Shown here: piece by piece, positions 16,931 through 25,795 of the stretch
Layout of the letters: each line of letters begins with the position of its first letter
Position numbering within the stretch: the first letter of the stretch is position 1
Assembly: GCF_900109935.1 (NCBI RefSeq)
Contig: NZ_FOBV01000001.1
Location: 310,001 to 374,000 of the forward strand
Direction of reading: 5' to 3'
DNA: 64,000 nucleotides
DNA from: Chryseobacterium taichungense
GTDB lineage: Bacteria > Bacteroidota > Bacteroidia > Flavobacteriales > Weeksellaceae
The notes under the pieces: model-generated
Told to the model about the DNA's origin: nothing
The model's input: the letters and a program-made list of their open reading frames with translations, nothing else
Database searches by the model: none
Position numbers and translations under genes: made by a program

Positions 16931-19843
16931 ATGCCAATAACAGTTTTTGAAAAACATATTCAGGAGCTCAATTTTTCCTTTATTTCTCATATAGGGACAA
17001 GTGGTGTATTATTGACTGCCAACTACGAAAATATTAGCAATACAATTGCTAGTCCTGATATTCTATTTGCTTTAGAAACAGCATGCAAATTTGAAGCAGA
17101 TGCTGTTTATTTCCGTTACTTTGAAGATGGAAGAGCGGCTGTTCCGCAATTATATATTTTTGACTATACTCATAAACCTTTAAGTTCAGAAGACCGAAAC
17201 CGTATTCACCGAAATATGTGGAATGGCTATCAAGTTCCTGCATATATTATTATTGAAAAATCTGCAGTTGGTGTGTTCGACGCGCGAGAAAAACCCAAAG
17301 AAGACAAAAAACATTATGCAGAGGAAATCATTAGAAGAACAGGTGATGCTATTAAATCATTCAATGCTCAGAGTTTTAATGATGGATTATTTTGGGAAGA
17401 GGATATTAATAAGAAACGATTTCAATTTGAGCAATCAGCTACTCGCGATTTGATTCGTGGGCTTAAAAATGTATATGAGGGGTTTCAAAAGGAATCCAAT
17501 CTTGATAAACATGTCGCATTAAAGCTTTTAGTACAGAGCCTTTTGATTAAATATTTAGAAGAACGTGATGAAGATGCTAAAAGTGGATATTTTGCAGGAA
17601 CATATTTTAAAAATAATTTCCAATGCTCCGATTTTTGTGATGTTATTCGCAACGGTAAACTACTTCTTTTGTTAGATAAACTTGCAGAAGATTTCAATGG
17701 AAAAATATTTGAATGGCATAAAGATAATGAAGCTGAATCAAGAGAAGCTATTCAAAAAAGTGGAGTGCAAAAGTTGGCAGAATATTTAGATGGTAATGTT
17801 CAAAATGGAAGCTATGTTCTATGGAGACTATACTCATTTTCGCATTTGCCGGTTGAGGTTATTAGTTCAGTTTATGAAGAATTGCTAACCGACAGCAAAG
17901 ATATCGTATATACTCCAGAGATGATTGTCTCTACTCTTGTTGATGAGTGTATGCCGCTTAAAGTTCCTCAAAAGGACTTTAAACTGATTGATGTTAGTTG
18001 TGGATCGGGTATTTTTTTAGTCAAAGCATATAAACGTATTGTTCAATGGTGGAGATATGAACAATGGCAAAAAACCGGAAAGTTAGAAAAACCGTCTCTA
18101 GCTGTTTTAAAAGAATTATTACTAAAAAGTATTCATGGAATAGATATTCAACAAGACGCTATCCGACTGTCAGTGTTTAGTTTGGCCTTAGCTATTTTAG
18201 ATGAAGTCAACTTAGATCCACCTACATGGGGAAAATTAAAATTCCCCGATATGGGTGACAATGTTATTACTAAAGATTTCTTTGAGTTTATAACAGATAA
18301 GCCAGCAGGTGATTTTTCATTGGTTATCGGTAATCCGCCATTTAATCCTCCATTATCTGAAGATGGGAAAAAACAATCTAATGGCAAATACATTTATAAT
18401 ATAAAAGAAAAATATGGGTATAGAAGCGATATAAATATTCCCGACGAAAACCCAGCATTGCATTTCTTAGTGCAATCTATGAAGCTTTTAAAAGCTGATG
18501 GAATATTATCAATGATCCAACCTTCAGGGCCAATCTTATATCAAAATGATATAAGATTTAAGCAAATTCTTTTTTCCAATTTTAATCTGTTGCAGGTAAT
18601 CGATTTCACAAAACTTGCGGACAAATTATGGGGTCGAAAAAATGTTGCAACAGCGGCTGTATTCTTACAAAATTCTAAACCTGATAGAGAACATATTTTG
18701 CATCTGGTAGCTAACCGTACTTTTTCTAATACGAACAGATTATTTTTAGAGTTTGATCATTATGACTTTTATTTTATAAATAAAATTGATGCAATCACCA
18801 ATCCATATATATGGAAAACTAATTTATTGGGTGGAGGAAGAGCTATACAATTAATAGAACGACTGGGCTGTTTTAAGACACTCAGAAGTTTCTTGGATGA
18901 AAAAATCATAAAAAATGGATGGAAATATAGTGAGGGGTACACTATTGGAAATAAAAAGCATTATGCAGACTATATACATAATAAAATATCTGTCTCCCCG
19001 AAAGATTTACAAGAAGATGGTGTTATTAAAACAGGTGTAGAAACTCAATCTTTTTTTGAGGCACCTAGAGAAGCTTCTAAAGATATTTATTTATCTCCTC
19101 ATATTCTTATAAAAGAAAATATCGGAACAAGAACAATCCCTATTGATTTTCTTGAATACGATGCCGTTTTTAGCCATGAAATTGTTGGAATCTATGCGCC
19201 AAATTCTGAAATTGAGGAACTTAGAAGGTTATACAATGTGTTTAAAGAATACAATGATCTTTACCGTTTCTTTATTTTCGTAACAAGCAGCAGAATACTG
19301 ATCGGAAGAGCCACTGCTTTATTAAAAAGAGATTTAGATAATCTACCATATCCCGAAGTGACGGAGCAACTGAAATTATCCGAAGTTGAAAGGATTGTTG
19401 TAAAGGATGTTCTGGCATATTATAAAGAAAAAGACTACACAAAACTGTTAGATCCTCCTTCAAAAAAATATGTTAGAGAATATCAGAAGGTCTTTTGCAA
19501 GACTTTAAACAGTATCTATCATACAAATAATAAGCAATTCCAACTGTACAAAATTTTAGAGACCGATAATTACTTTGCTATACATTTTGAATATAGCGAA
19601 GAAACGATTGCTCCTTTAGAAGAGTACATCTCCGATTTAGAGCAGTATATTCAAGAAGTTATTTCTCAAAAATATAATAAGCAAGAACATGTACGCATAC
19701 AGAAAATAATGAAAGTGTATGGTAAGGACAGCATCATTTTGGTAAAACCAAAACAATTACGTTATTGGTTGTCATCCATTGCATTACGCGATGCCGATGA
19801 AGTATTTGCTGACTATGTAAAAGCCCGTTATCAAGATGCTTAG
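16931..19843 (+). CDS. N6-adenine DNA methyltransferase, large multi-domain (restriction/defence type)
   Basis: 970 residues. The N-terminal ~120 (ADAVYFRYFEDGRAAVPQLY, IEKSAVGVFDARE) looks like a restriction-associated domain. A helical region follows. The gamma-class methyltransferase core has motif I DVSCGSGIFLV (about 354-364), IHGIDIQQDAIRL and motif IV NPPF (468-471). The C-terminal 400 residues include a target-recognition-like region (ILIKENIGTRTIPI, YDAVFSHEIVGIY). It would methylate an adenine of a specific site. It overlaps the nuclease-fold partner by 8 bp, so the two are translationally coupled. AT-rich compared with the flanking core genes. It lies inside the tRNA-Gln element as cargo. 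Confidence 0.85.
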   Translation: MPITVFEKHIQELNFSFISHIGTSGVLLTANYENISNTIASPDILFALETACKFEADAVYFRYFEDGRAAVPQLYIFDYTHKPLSSEDRNRIHRNMWNGYQVPAYIIIEKSAVGVFDAREKPKEDKKHYAEEIIRRTGDAIKSFNAQSFNDGLFWEEDINKKRFQFEQSATRDLIRGLKNVYEGFQKESNLDKHVALKLLVQSLLIKYLEERDEDAKSGYFAGTYFKNNFQCSDFCDVIRNGKLLLLLDKLAEDFNGKIFEWHKDNEAESREAIQKSGVQKLAEYLDGNVQNGSYVLWRLYSFSHLPVEVISSVYEELLTDSKDIVYTPEMIVSTLVDECMPLKVPQKDFKLIDVSCGSGIFLVKAYKRIVQWWRYEQWQKTGKLEKPSLAVLKELLLKSIHGIDIQQDAIRLSVFSLALAILDEVNLDPPTWGKLKFPDMGDNVITKDFFEFITDKPAGDFSLVIGNPPFNPPLSEDGKKQSNGKYIYNIKEKYGYRSDINIPDENPALHFLVQSMKLLKADGILSMIQPSGPILYQNDIRFKQILFSNFNLLQVIDFTKLADKLWGRKNVATAAVFLQNSKPDREHILHLVANRTFSNTNRLFLEFDHYDFYFINKIDAITNPYIWKTNLLGGGRAIQLIERLGCFKTLRSFLDEKIIKNGWKYSEGYTIGNKKHYADYIHNKISVSPKDLQEDGVIKTGVETQSFFEAPREASKDIYLSPHILIKENIGTRTIPIDFLEYDAVFSHEIVGIYAPNSEIEELRRLYNVFKEYNDLYRFFIFVTSSRILIGRATALLKRDLDNLPYPEVTEQLKLSEVERIVVKDVLAYYKEKDYTKLLDPPSKKYVREYQKVFCKTLNSIYHTNNKQFQLYKILETDNYFAIHFEYSEETIAPLEEYISDLEQYIQEVISQKYNKQEHVRIQKIMKVYGKDSIILVKPKQLRYWLSSIALRDADEVFADYVKARYQDA

Positions 19844-20516
19844 AGATAGTCTACCTCCATATCAACTGCCTAAATCACATGATTTATCTGTGCCAGATAA
19901 TCATGAGGTTGAACATATCTTGTTATTTATAGATAAGAAAGTACCTGAATTTCCTGATTACTATAAAACCATTAAAGATTCGGATCGGGAAAATCGAATT
20001 AGTGATTTTCTAGTAAATCATCTTCAACTTTGTAAAATTGAGAATAATCAGGATTACTTTCCGTATGATTTTAGAAAAAACCCTACTCAGGAAAGTTCAG
20101 GTAAAGAAACAGATATTGGCGTTTTTGTTTTAACCAGGGATAGAAAACCATCCCCTATTATTGAATTTGAAGCGAAACGTTTTTCGGAAAATTCGAGTAA
20201 TGAGCAATATGTTTATGGAGATCGTGGTGGAATTGAGCGTTTTAAAAGAGGTCATCATTCTTCGCACCTAAAGGTTTGTGGAATGTTTGCTTATGTTCAA
20301 AACAGAACTATTGAAGAATGGTTTTTAAAAGTGAATGGTTGGCTAACTAAACAATTCAATACGAATACAGATAATACAATAGATTGGTTAGAAAATGAAC
20401 AACTTTCAAAATATGCGTCGCTTTCTACAGTAGAGAAATATTGGTCTAGCCATACCAGAAAAACACTTAAAGATGAAATTTCACTTTGGCACTATTTCAT
20501 TAATTTAACTACATAA
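19836..20516 (+). CDS. PD-(D/E)XK nuclease-fold protein, partner of the methyltransferase
   Basis: 226 residues. KETDIGVFV (Asp93) followed by PIIEFEAKRF (Glu112, Lys114) is the D-ExK catalytic arrangement of restriction endonucleases. YVYGDRGGIERFKRGHHSSH comes after it. No membrane segment. The ATG at 19836 lies inside the last codons of the methyltransferase (8-bp overlap), arguing for a two-gene operon that works as a restriction-modification-like module. I do not recognise a named system. Cleavage activity is inferred from the motif. Confidence 0.7.
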   Translation: MLRDSLPPYQLPKSHDLSVPDNHEVEHILLFIDKKVPEFPDYYKTIKDSDRENRISDFLVNHLQLCKIENNQDYFPYDFRKNPTQESSGKETDIGVFVLTRDRKPSPIIEFEAKRFSENSSNEQYVYGDRGGIERFKRGHHSSHLKVCGMFAYVQNRTIEEWFLKVNGWLTKQFNTNTDNTIDWLENEQLSKYASLSTVEKYWSSHTRKTLKDEISLWHYFINLTT

Positions 20517-20585
20517 GTCTCAAGTGGTAACTTCGCTCTCATAAATCTATATCATTTATTTGCTAGATGGTAATGCGTGATGGGG

Positions 20586-21053
20586 CTAGAACAGAGGTTT
20601 ATTTCTGTTCTTATATATCTTGTGGATTAATTCTTCAAATTCCTTAAAATGATGCTCAATAATATTATCAACGTAAGCATACATGGTGAGCCGGTCAATT
20701 TCAAGTCCGGCTATCAGCTTTAAGAACTTCTGGTGGAATTCAGGACGAATATATACAGACCTCCCTTTACTTGCGTTTTGTTTCGGAATTTTAAAGAAGG
20801 TCTCAAAATATTCTTTCTCCGTTAATCCTGATGAATTTGACCACCTAGTTCCACTGACACGCGATTTACTTCTGATTAGTTCATTATCTTTTGGGATGTC
20901 AGCTGACATCGCACGCTTTAAATAATCATCATCAGTTACAGGTTGGGTAATATTATCTGTTGTTTCGAACCCGTTATCATTCTCATTTGAAATTCCTTTT
21001 TTCTCGTGAGACCTATTTTCGTCATTTTGAGGATCTTGGTTTTGATTTTTCAT
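20586..21053 (-). CDS. DUF3408-type mobile-element protein
   Basis: About 155 residues from ATG 21053; a GTG at 21119 would add 22 residues. The N-terminus is disordered, acidic and Asn-rich. The C-terminal domain reads GRSVYIRPEFHQKFLKLI then YAYVDNIIEHHFKEFEELI, the DUF3408 signature found in Bacteroidetes conjugative and mobilizable elements. It resembles a DNA-binding accessory of the ribbon-helix-helix/ParB-companion kind. It is convergent with the nuclease gene (69-bp gap without features). Confidence 0.8.
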   Translation of the reverse strand: MKNQNQDPQNDENRSHEKKGISNENDNGFETTDNITQPVTDDDYLKRAMSADIPKDNELIRSKSRVSGTRWSNSSGLTEKEYFETFFKIPKQNASKGRSVYIRPEFHQKFLKLIAGLEIDRLTMYAYVDNIIEHHFKEFEELIHKIYKNRNKPLF

Positions 21054-21174
21054 ACATTGAAAGATTAAATATTTATCGCCTTTTTGTATATGTGGTTCGC
21101 TTTCAAAACTTTGTTGCACCCGTTTCTAAAATCAGGTATATTATCCTATAGCTCAATATCAGTATTTAAGCAGA

Positions 21175-21352
21175 ACAAATTATAATATCTTGACATAAAA
21201 AGGTTATCATTCCAACCTCATATCATTTTACAATTCTAATTTGATAGTGATATATAAAGTTATAATGCCAGCGATACGACAAATTAACTCAATGAATTCA
21301 TATGTTATTGTTCCAATGTATTGAAAGGCAGTATTTTTCCTTCGTTGTCCTA
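21175..21352 (+). repeat. Direct repeat copy A flanking the GAF-kinase gene
   Basis: About 175 bp that aligns with 22919-23095, best over the 115 bp starting at 21238 (roughly 80% by eye). Shared blocks include ACAAATTATAA, ATATATAAAGTTATAATG, ACAAATT, TCAATGAATTC and GGCAGTATTTTTCCTT. Non-coding. It occupies most of the 448-bp gap between the DUF3408 gene and the kinase. Confidence 0.75.
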
Positions 21353-21501
21353 AACAAAGTTTAAATGTAATATCCACCCAGTAATAAACCCAGGGATAAA
21401 TCCCTTTTCACAAAAGGACTAACAAACTCAATGAGGTACACTTGAGTGCCTGTTAAGAATATCTAACTTTTACTTATATTTACCTGTATAAACAAATAGC
21501 T

Positions 21502-22704
21502 ATGGGAAAATTTTTTACTCAGTCATTCTATATTCCCGAAAATGATCAGGCCAGAATCACTAAACTGGGAACATATGATGTGATGGAAACACATAATAAC
21601 CCCGCATTTGATACAATTGCAGGTATTGCAGTAGATATTTTTGGTTCATCAGGAGCCTTCGTCAATTTTGTTGATTCCGAAACAGTTTTCTTTAAAGCTA
21701 ATCTAAGCTCATTTCCCAATAATCATGTAGAAAGAAAGCACAGTTTATGTTCGCTTACCGTTCTATCTGATGATATTACGATTATATATGATACCCATCT
21801 TTATGATGAACTTAAAGAAAATCCGTATATATGTTGCGAAGGAGGTATACGATTCTATGCAGGTGCACCCATAGTGACCGAGGATGGATATAGAATCGGT
21901 ACTATTTGTGTTATAGACAGTGTACCCAGAAAGGAAGTCACCGATTTACAGTGCTCTATCCTTAAAAAACTGGCGTCTTTGGCGCTGGATAAGTTAGAAT
22001 CCATGAAAGCAAAACGTATGTTAGCTAAAGTGGCTGATGACCGCTTTCACCACGTGGCTCATGATTTATTTAATCCGCTGACAGTCATATCACTTTCAGC
22101 GCAGCAAATCCAGAGGTCAGTCTCTAAAACAGAATCGATATATAAATTGGGTTCAACTATTTTTGAGAAAGCAAAGTCGATAGAATATAATATCAGCAAC
22201 ATGCTTAAAGATGATCTTTCAGGGGAAAAATATATGCATCTCTCGATCGTTTCCTTTGAAACGGATGATATCCTAGATTGTGTAAGCAAAAATTTCAGCC
22301 ATATTCTAAAAAATAAAGAACAACATCTAGAGGTTTGCAGCACCCGTAATTTGAACATTACTGGAGATAAACAGCGTATCATGGATATTTTGGGCAACTT
22401 TCTCAGCAATGCATCTAAATATTCTTCCGCTGGTTCAAAAATCATCCTCGAATGTGAGGAGCATCCACATACAGTACTTTTTAGTGTAACAGATCAGGGT
22501 CAGGGAATATGTCCTTCTGAAATCGGCTTACTTTTTAAAAAATTCTCCTGTTTATCATCAAGGCCTACCGCAAATGAAAGATCTCATGGTCTTGGTCTTT
22601 ATTCTGCAAAAATACTTGCCGATCTTCATCATGGAAAGGTATGGGCAGAAAGTGCCGGAAAGGATTTAGGAAGTTCTTTCTTCCTGGAGCTCCCTAAAGA
22701 TTAA
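21502..22704 (+). CDS. GAF-domain sensor histidine kinase (element-borne)
   Basis: 400 residues, no membrane segments. A GAF domain (about 22-165: GIAVDIFGSSGAFVNFVD, FYAGAPIVTEDGYRIGTICV) is followed by a HisKA-like helix with FHHVAHDLFNPLTVIS (phosphoacceptor His187) and a HATPase_c domain with N box GNFLSNASKYS, G1 DQGQGI and G2 SHGLGLYSAKI. A soluble sensor of a small ligand or redox signal. No cognate regulator is next to it. It is flanked on both sides by the 175-bp direct repeat, and lies between mobilization genes, so it is part of the element. Confidence 0.88.
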   Translation: MGKFFTQSFYIPENDQARITKLGTYDVMETHNNPAFDTIAGIAVDIFGSSGAFVNFVDSETVFFKANLSSFPNNHVERKHSLCSLTVLSDDITIIYDTHLYDELKENPYICCEGGIRFYAGAPIVTEDGYRIGTICVIDSVPRKEVTDLQCSILKKLASLALDKLESMKAKRMLAKVADDRFHHVAHDLFNPLTVISLSAQQIQRSVSKTESIYKLGSTIFEKAKSIEYNISNMLKDDLSGEKYMHLSIVSFETDDILDCVSKNFSHILKNKEQHLEVCSTRNLNITGDKQRIMDILGNFLSNASKYSSAGSKIILECEEHPHTVLFSVTDQGQGICPSEIGLLFKKFSCLSSRPTANERSHGLGLYSAKILADLHHGKVWAESAGKDLGSSFFLELPKD

Positions 22705-22918
22705 ATCTATTCCATATCTTCATTCTCTCTGAAGATCAGATTTTTGTACAATTATCCCCTTAATTTCTATCATCTCAGGTGATAGAAAGCATGGATAGAT
22801 TAATCGCTCATTCTTTTTATATATACCGTTTTCTTCAAAAAATATTATACTGTCATAGTTTCAACTCGTAATACATTAATTTAATGCATGTTACAGCTAA
22901 TTACCATTTTAGGAGCAT

Positions 22919-23095
22919 CACAAATTATAAAGTCATCATGTTTGCGTGTAATGATTTCATCTTCATATAATTTTATGATTTTAATTTGTCAGCAATATAT
23001 AAAGTTATAATGTCAGCAATATGACAAATTGAGTCAATGAATTCCAGTATTATTTTAAGGATGTATTCACGGGCAGTATTTTTCCTTTATTGACT
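22919..23095 (+). repeat. Direct repeat copy B, with internal iterons and inverted ends
   Basis: Second copy of the repeat at 21175-21352. It contains two TGTCAGCAATAT iterons (22987 and 23011; 24-bp period) framed by the inverted pair AATTTGTCA (22983) / TGACAAATT (23022). This is more regular than copy A. It lies in the 510-bp gap before the primase gene, which has no ORF. A hairpin TTTCTATCA/TGATAGAAA is at 22764-22788, without a T run. Confidence 0.75.
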
Positions 23096-23183
23096 TAATG
23101 CAGTAATTATAAGATTGAGTGATTAGGAAACCGAAGGACAAATACAGCCACTCAATGTCATACTTCCCCTTCATTTTATTCGC

Positions 23184-23215
23184 TTTGCTATATTCTGAAA
23201 AATAGATATAGCAAA
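23184..23215. promoter_or_regulatory. 10-bp perfect inverted repeat ending on the primase start codon
   Basis: TTTGCTATAT, 12-nt spacer, ATATAGCAAA; the last base of the right arm is the A of the primase ATG. On DNA it could be an operator. On RNA it would fold over the ribosome entry site. Confidence 0.5.
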
Positions 23216-24213
23216 TGAACTGTAAGCAATTAAATTCCATAGGGCTGGAAGAAGTCCTCGCTTTTCTCGGACACCTTCCAACCCGACAAAATGAAAAAGA
23301 AGCATGGTATCTCAGTCCTTTTGGGCCTGAATCTCATGCCTCTTTTAAAGTTGACAGGCCGCAGAACCTCTGGTACCTCTTTTCAGAAGGAGCTGGCGGC
23401 ACAACGACCGATTTTATTCAGAAATATTTGCACACATCAGTAAAAGAAGCCCTGGAATGGGCATCCAATCAAAATTTTTCTTCTTTTCACCCGCAGACAA
23501 AAACGTTAAAACCCAATCCAAATTACCGCATAGATAAGATTATGGATATCTCTCATCCAAATCTTATCCAGTACCTCTATGAACGTGGCTTAAGTGAAAA
23601 GGTATATCCCTTTATCAAAGAAGTATGGTTTACAATCGAAAATAAACAGCTTTATGCGGTCGGATTTAAGAATAATTCTGATGGATGGGAACTTAGAAAC
23701 GTTTTCTACAAAGGGGCTTTGCTTAAAAAGGATATTACCTTTTTGCCATTCTTTCAGAAAGCTGAATCAATCAGTCAAAATGAAGCCAGAAAGAATGCAG
23801 GTAGTGGTAAAGTCGCCGTTTTTGAAGGGTTTACCGATGCCTTGTCCTTTATTGAATTGCAGAAATCTTTCGAGGGGGATCTGCTGGTATTAAATTCTAC
23901 AGCAATGCTAAATAAAGCATTAACCGTGCTTGACTCATATTTAGAAATTAGCCTGTTTTTGGACAATGATAAAGCCGGAACGCAGTGTAAAGATACGATC
24001 ACCAAGCACTTCCCCCATGCCAGGGACTTTTCCCTCCTCTATTCAGATCATAAAGATTTAAATGAGTTCCTCACAGCAAAAATGAAGCATCATGCTCATG
24101 ACACGATCAATACAGCGATCACAAAGACAGCAATAAACGAACCTACAGAAAAACAAAATAATTGCAAAGAAGAAACAAACAGGATAAAGAAAGGACTGCA
24201 GAGGAAGATGTAG
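23215..24213 (+). CDS. Toprim-domain DNA primase of mobilizable element
   Basis: 332 residues. The N-terminal CHC2-like region (EEVLAFLGHLPTRQNEKEAW, LWYLFSEGAGGTTTDFI) lacks the full zinc Cys set. A Toprim_2 domain follows: VAVFEGFTDALSFIE (catalytic Glu) and ISLFLDNDKAGTQ (DxD-like), then DHKDLNEFL. This matches primases carried by Bacteroidetes conjugative and mobilizable elements, which make primers on the transferred strand. It is upstream of the relaxase with a 201-bp gap that holds the oriT candidate. ATG 23215 is the only early start. Confidence 0.88.
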   Translation: MNCKQLNSIGLEEVLAFLGHLPTRQNEKEAWYLSPFGPESHASFKVDRPQNLWYLFSEGAGGTTTDFIQKYLHTSVKEALEWASNQNFSSFHPQTKTLKPNPNYRIDKIMDISHPNLIQYLYERGLSEKVYPFIKEVWFTIENKQLYAVGFKNNSDGWELRNVFYKGALLKKDITFLPFFQKAESISQNEARKNAGSGKVAVFEGFTDALSFIELQKSFEGDLLVLNSTAMLNKALTVLDSYLEISLFLDNDKAGTQCKDTITKHFPHARDFSLLYSDHKDLNEFLTAKMKHHAHDTINTAITKTAINEPTEKQNNCKEETNRIKKGLQRKM

Positions 24214-24261
24214 CACTGCGCTTTTTAGCAAGCTTTCCGCAAAAGTTAGGAGCTCATTCGC

Positions 24262-24294
24262 AACTTTGAAGGTCGGTATCCTTCCAACAAAGTT
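24262..24294. other. Candidate origin of transfer (oriT)
   Basis: Nested inverted repeats AACTTTG-AAGG-(7 nt)-CCTT-(4 nt)-CAAAGTT lie upstream of the relaxase gene, followed at 24302-24314 by a GCCC/GGGC mini-hairpin. Bacteroidetes mobilizable elements carry oriT just upstream of mob, with such repeats near the nick. No nick consensus is proven. Confidence 0.4.
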
Positions 24295-24414
24295 TCTACT
24301 TCGCCCGCAGGGGCTAAAAAAAGTCATTTAAAGGACTGTTTAAATGAATGTTTGAAAGTATCGAATGATTATAAGCGGCCCCAGAGATAATACAAAATTT
24401 TTAACGCATATCGC

Positions 24415-25581
24415 ATGAAAACCTCCATCAATTTTAAAGCGGTAAAATCCGATTCTGAAACGCATAATTTTCGCAGGAAAACTTTTGACTACATCCGCAA
24501 AGACCTTTCTCCACAAAATGAATACTGGCAGGAAGATAAAATAACAGACCGGATTTTAAAGATTGAAGCGTACTGCAAAGAAAAATCAGGCAGGAAATTA
24601 CAGAAGAATGCCATGCCCGTCCGTGAGGCCGTTGTCGTTATCAAAGAAGATACGACCATGAAAGACCTTCATGATCTCTCAAAAAGATTACAGGAAGAAC
24701 TCGGAATAAGAGTGTTTCAGATAACCATCCATAAAGACGAGGGTCATTTTGACAAAGAATCTAAAGAATGGAAACCTAATTTGCATGCTCATCTTGTCGC
24801 CGATTGGCAGGACCTTACAACCGGAAAAACACTCAAACACCAATCTTTCCACTATTCCAAAATGCAGGATCTGGCGGCAGAATGTCTGGGGATGGAAAGA
24901 GGTACTGCCGGATCAGTAGGAAGACTGGAAGCGGTCGAGTTCAAAATACAAAAAAAAGAGCAGGAGCTAAAAGCATTAGAAGAGAAATTAGATCAAATGA
25001 AAGCGGAACTGGGTTCAAAAAAGTTCAATGATCTTATCGTTAATGACACCAATTTCTTTGGAGCAAAGCAGATCAAAACTAAAGAGACGATCACTAATTT
25101 TGGCAATACTTTTAAGCTATATAATACCGAATTACTTAAAAACAACAATGAACTCGATAATAAAACAAGGCAGGTTACAGAGCTGCGAAAAGAAATCAAA
25201 GATCTAAAAAGAGAAAATACGCAACTGAAAAGCAAAAACACAGCACTTGTGACAGATGCAGATGTTTTTGCTTTGGAAAAGAAAAAATATTTGGACTCTG
25301 TTGCAGAGGCACTGGAAAAGGCAATCCATTTTCAGCGGTTTAAAAATCCTCAGGCTGATAGATCGGATGATAAGAATCTTTTACGGGAGATGAATGAGAT
25401 ATGCAAAGAGTTTTCCCAAAAGAATCATATTCCATTTTCTGCTTTGGAACAAATATTTACCATAACTGAACTGGCAACAGGTCTGTTTTCACTTCTAAGA
25501 CTGGGAGACGGAAATGAGCCTGAGCCGGAATATATTCCAGTACCCAGGAAAAAAAAGAAAAGAAGGAATATCAGATATTAG
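24415..25581 (+). CDS. Relaxase / mobilization protein (MobV-Pre-like)
   Basis: 388 residues. N-terminus NFRRKTFDYIRKDLSPQNEYW; the central HUH-type motif is PNLHAHLVADWQDLTTGKTL (HxH) preceded by FQITIHKDEGHFD. Then SFHYSKMQDLAAECLGMERG and a long coiled coil (about 175-290). It ends in a basic tail PRKKKKRRNIR. This is the architecture of MobV/Pre-type relaxases, which nick oriT and pilot the strand. No coupling protein or type IV secretion genes are nearby, so transfer would need a helper. Confidence 0.82.
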   Translation: MKTSINFKAVKSDSETHNFRRKTFDYIRKDLSPQNEYWQEDKITDRILKIEAYCKEKSGRKLQKNAMPVREAVVVIKEDTTMKDLHDLSKRLQEELGIRVFQITIHKDEGHFDKESKEWKPNLHAHLVADWQDLTTGKTLKHQSFHYSKMQDLAAECLGMERGTAGSVGRLEAVEFKIQKKEQELKALEEKLDQMKAELGSKKFNDLIVNDTNFFGAKQIKTKETITNFGNTFKLYNTELLKNNNELDNKTRQVTELRKEIKDLKRENTQLKSKNTALVTDADVFALEKKKYLDSVAEALEKAIHFQRFKNPQADRSDDKNLLREMNEICKEFSQKNHIPFSALEQIFTITELATGLFSLLRLGDGNEPEPEYIPVPRKKKKRRNIRY

Positions 25582-25795
25582 TGATCGTAAGCGGAACGAT
25601 AATGTTTATAATGTGCCACATTAGTTTTTATAAATATTCTTTACACTTTAACCTGATTTAACGATAATTATTTTTATAGATATTTCTTTATTTGATTATA
25701 AAAATATAATTTAGATACTTATAGACCTGTATATTACAAAGTCTTAGAGGTTGTTCAAGCAAATAAATGATGTAATTTTTCAACAAGGAAGTCAG

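Noticed and set aside
19836-20516. Type I restriction HsdS or HsdR subunit
   Set aside because: Too short, no target-recognition repeats and no helicase motifs; only a D-ExK nuclease motif.
21175-23095. Insertion sequence bracketed by repeats
   Set aside because: No transposase, and the repeats are direct without terminal inverted repeats; a duplicated control region is more likely.
24415-25581. Complete conjugative element
   Set aside because: No tra/type IV secretion or coupling-protein genes were found in the window, so only mobilizable transfer is supported.
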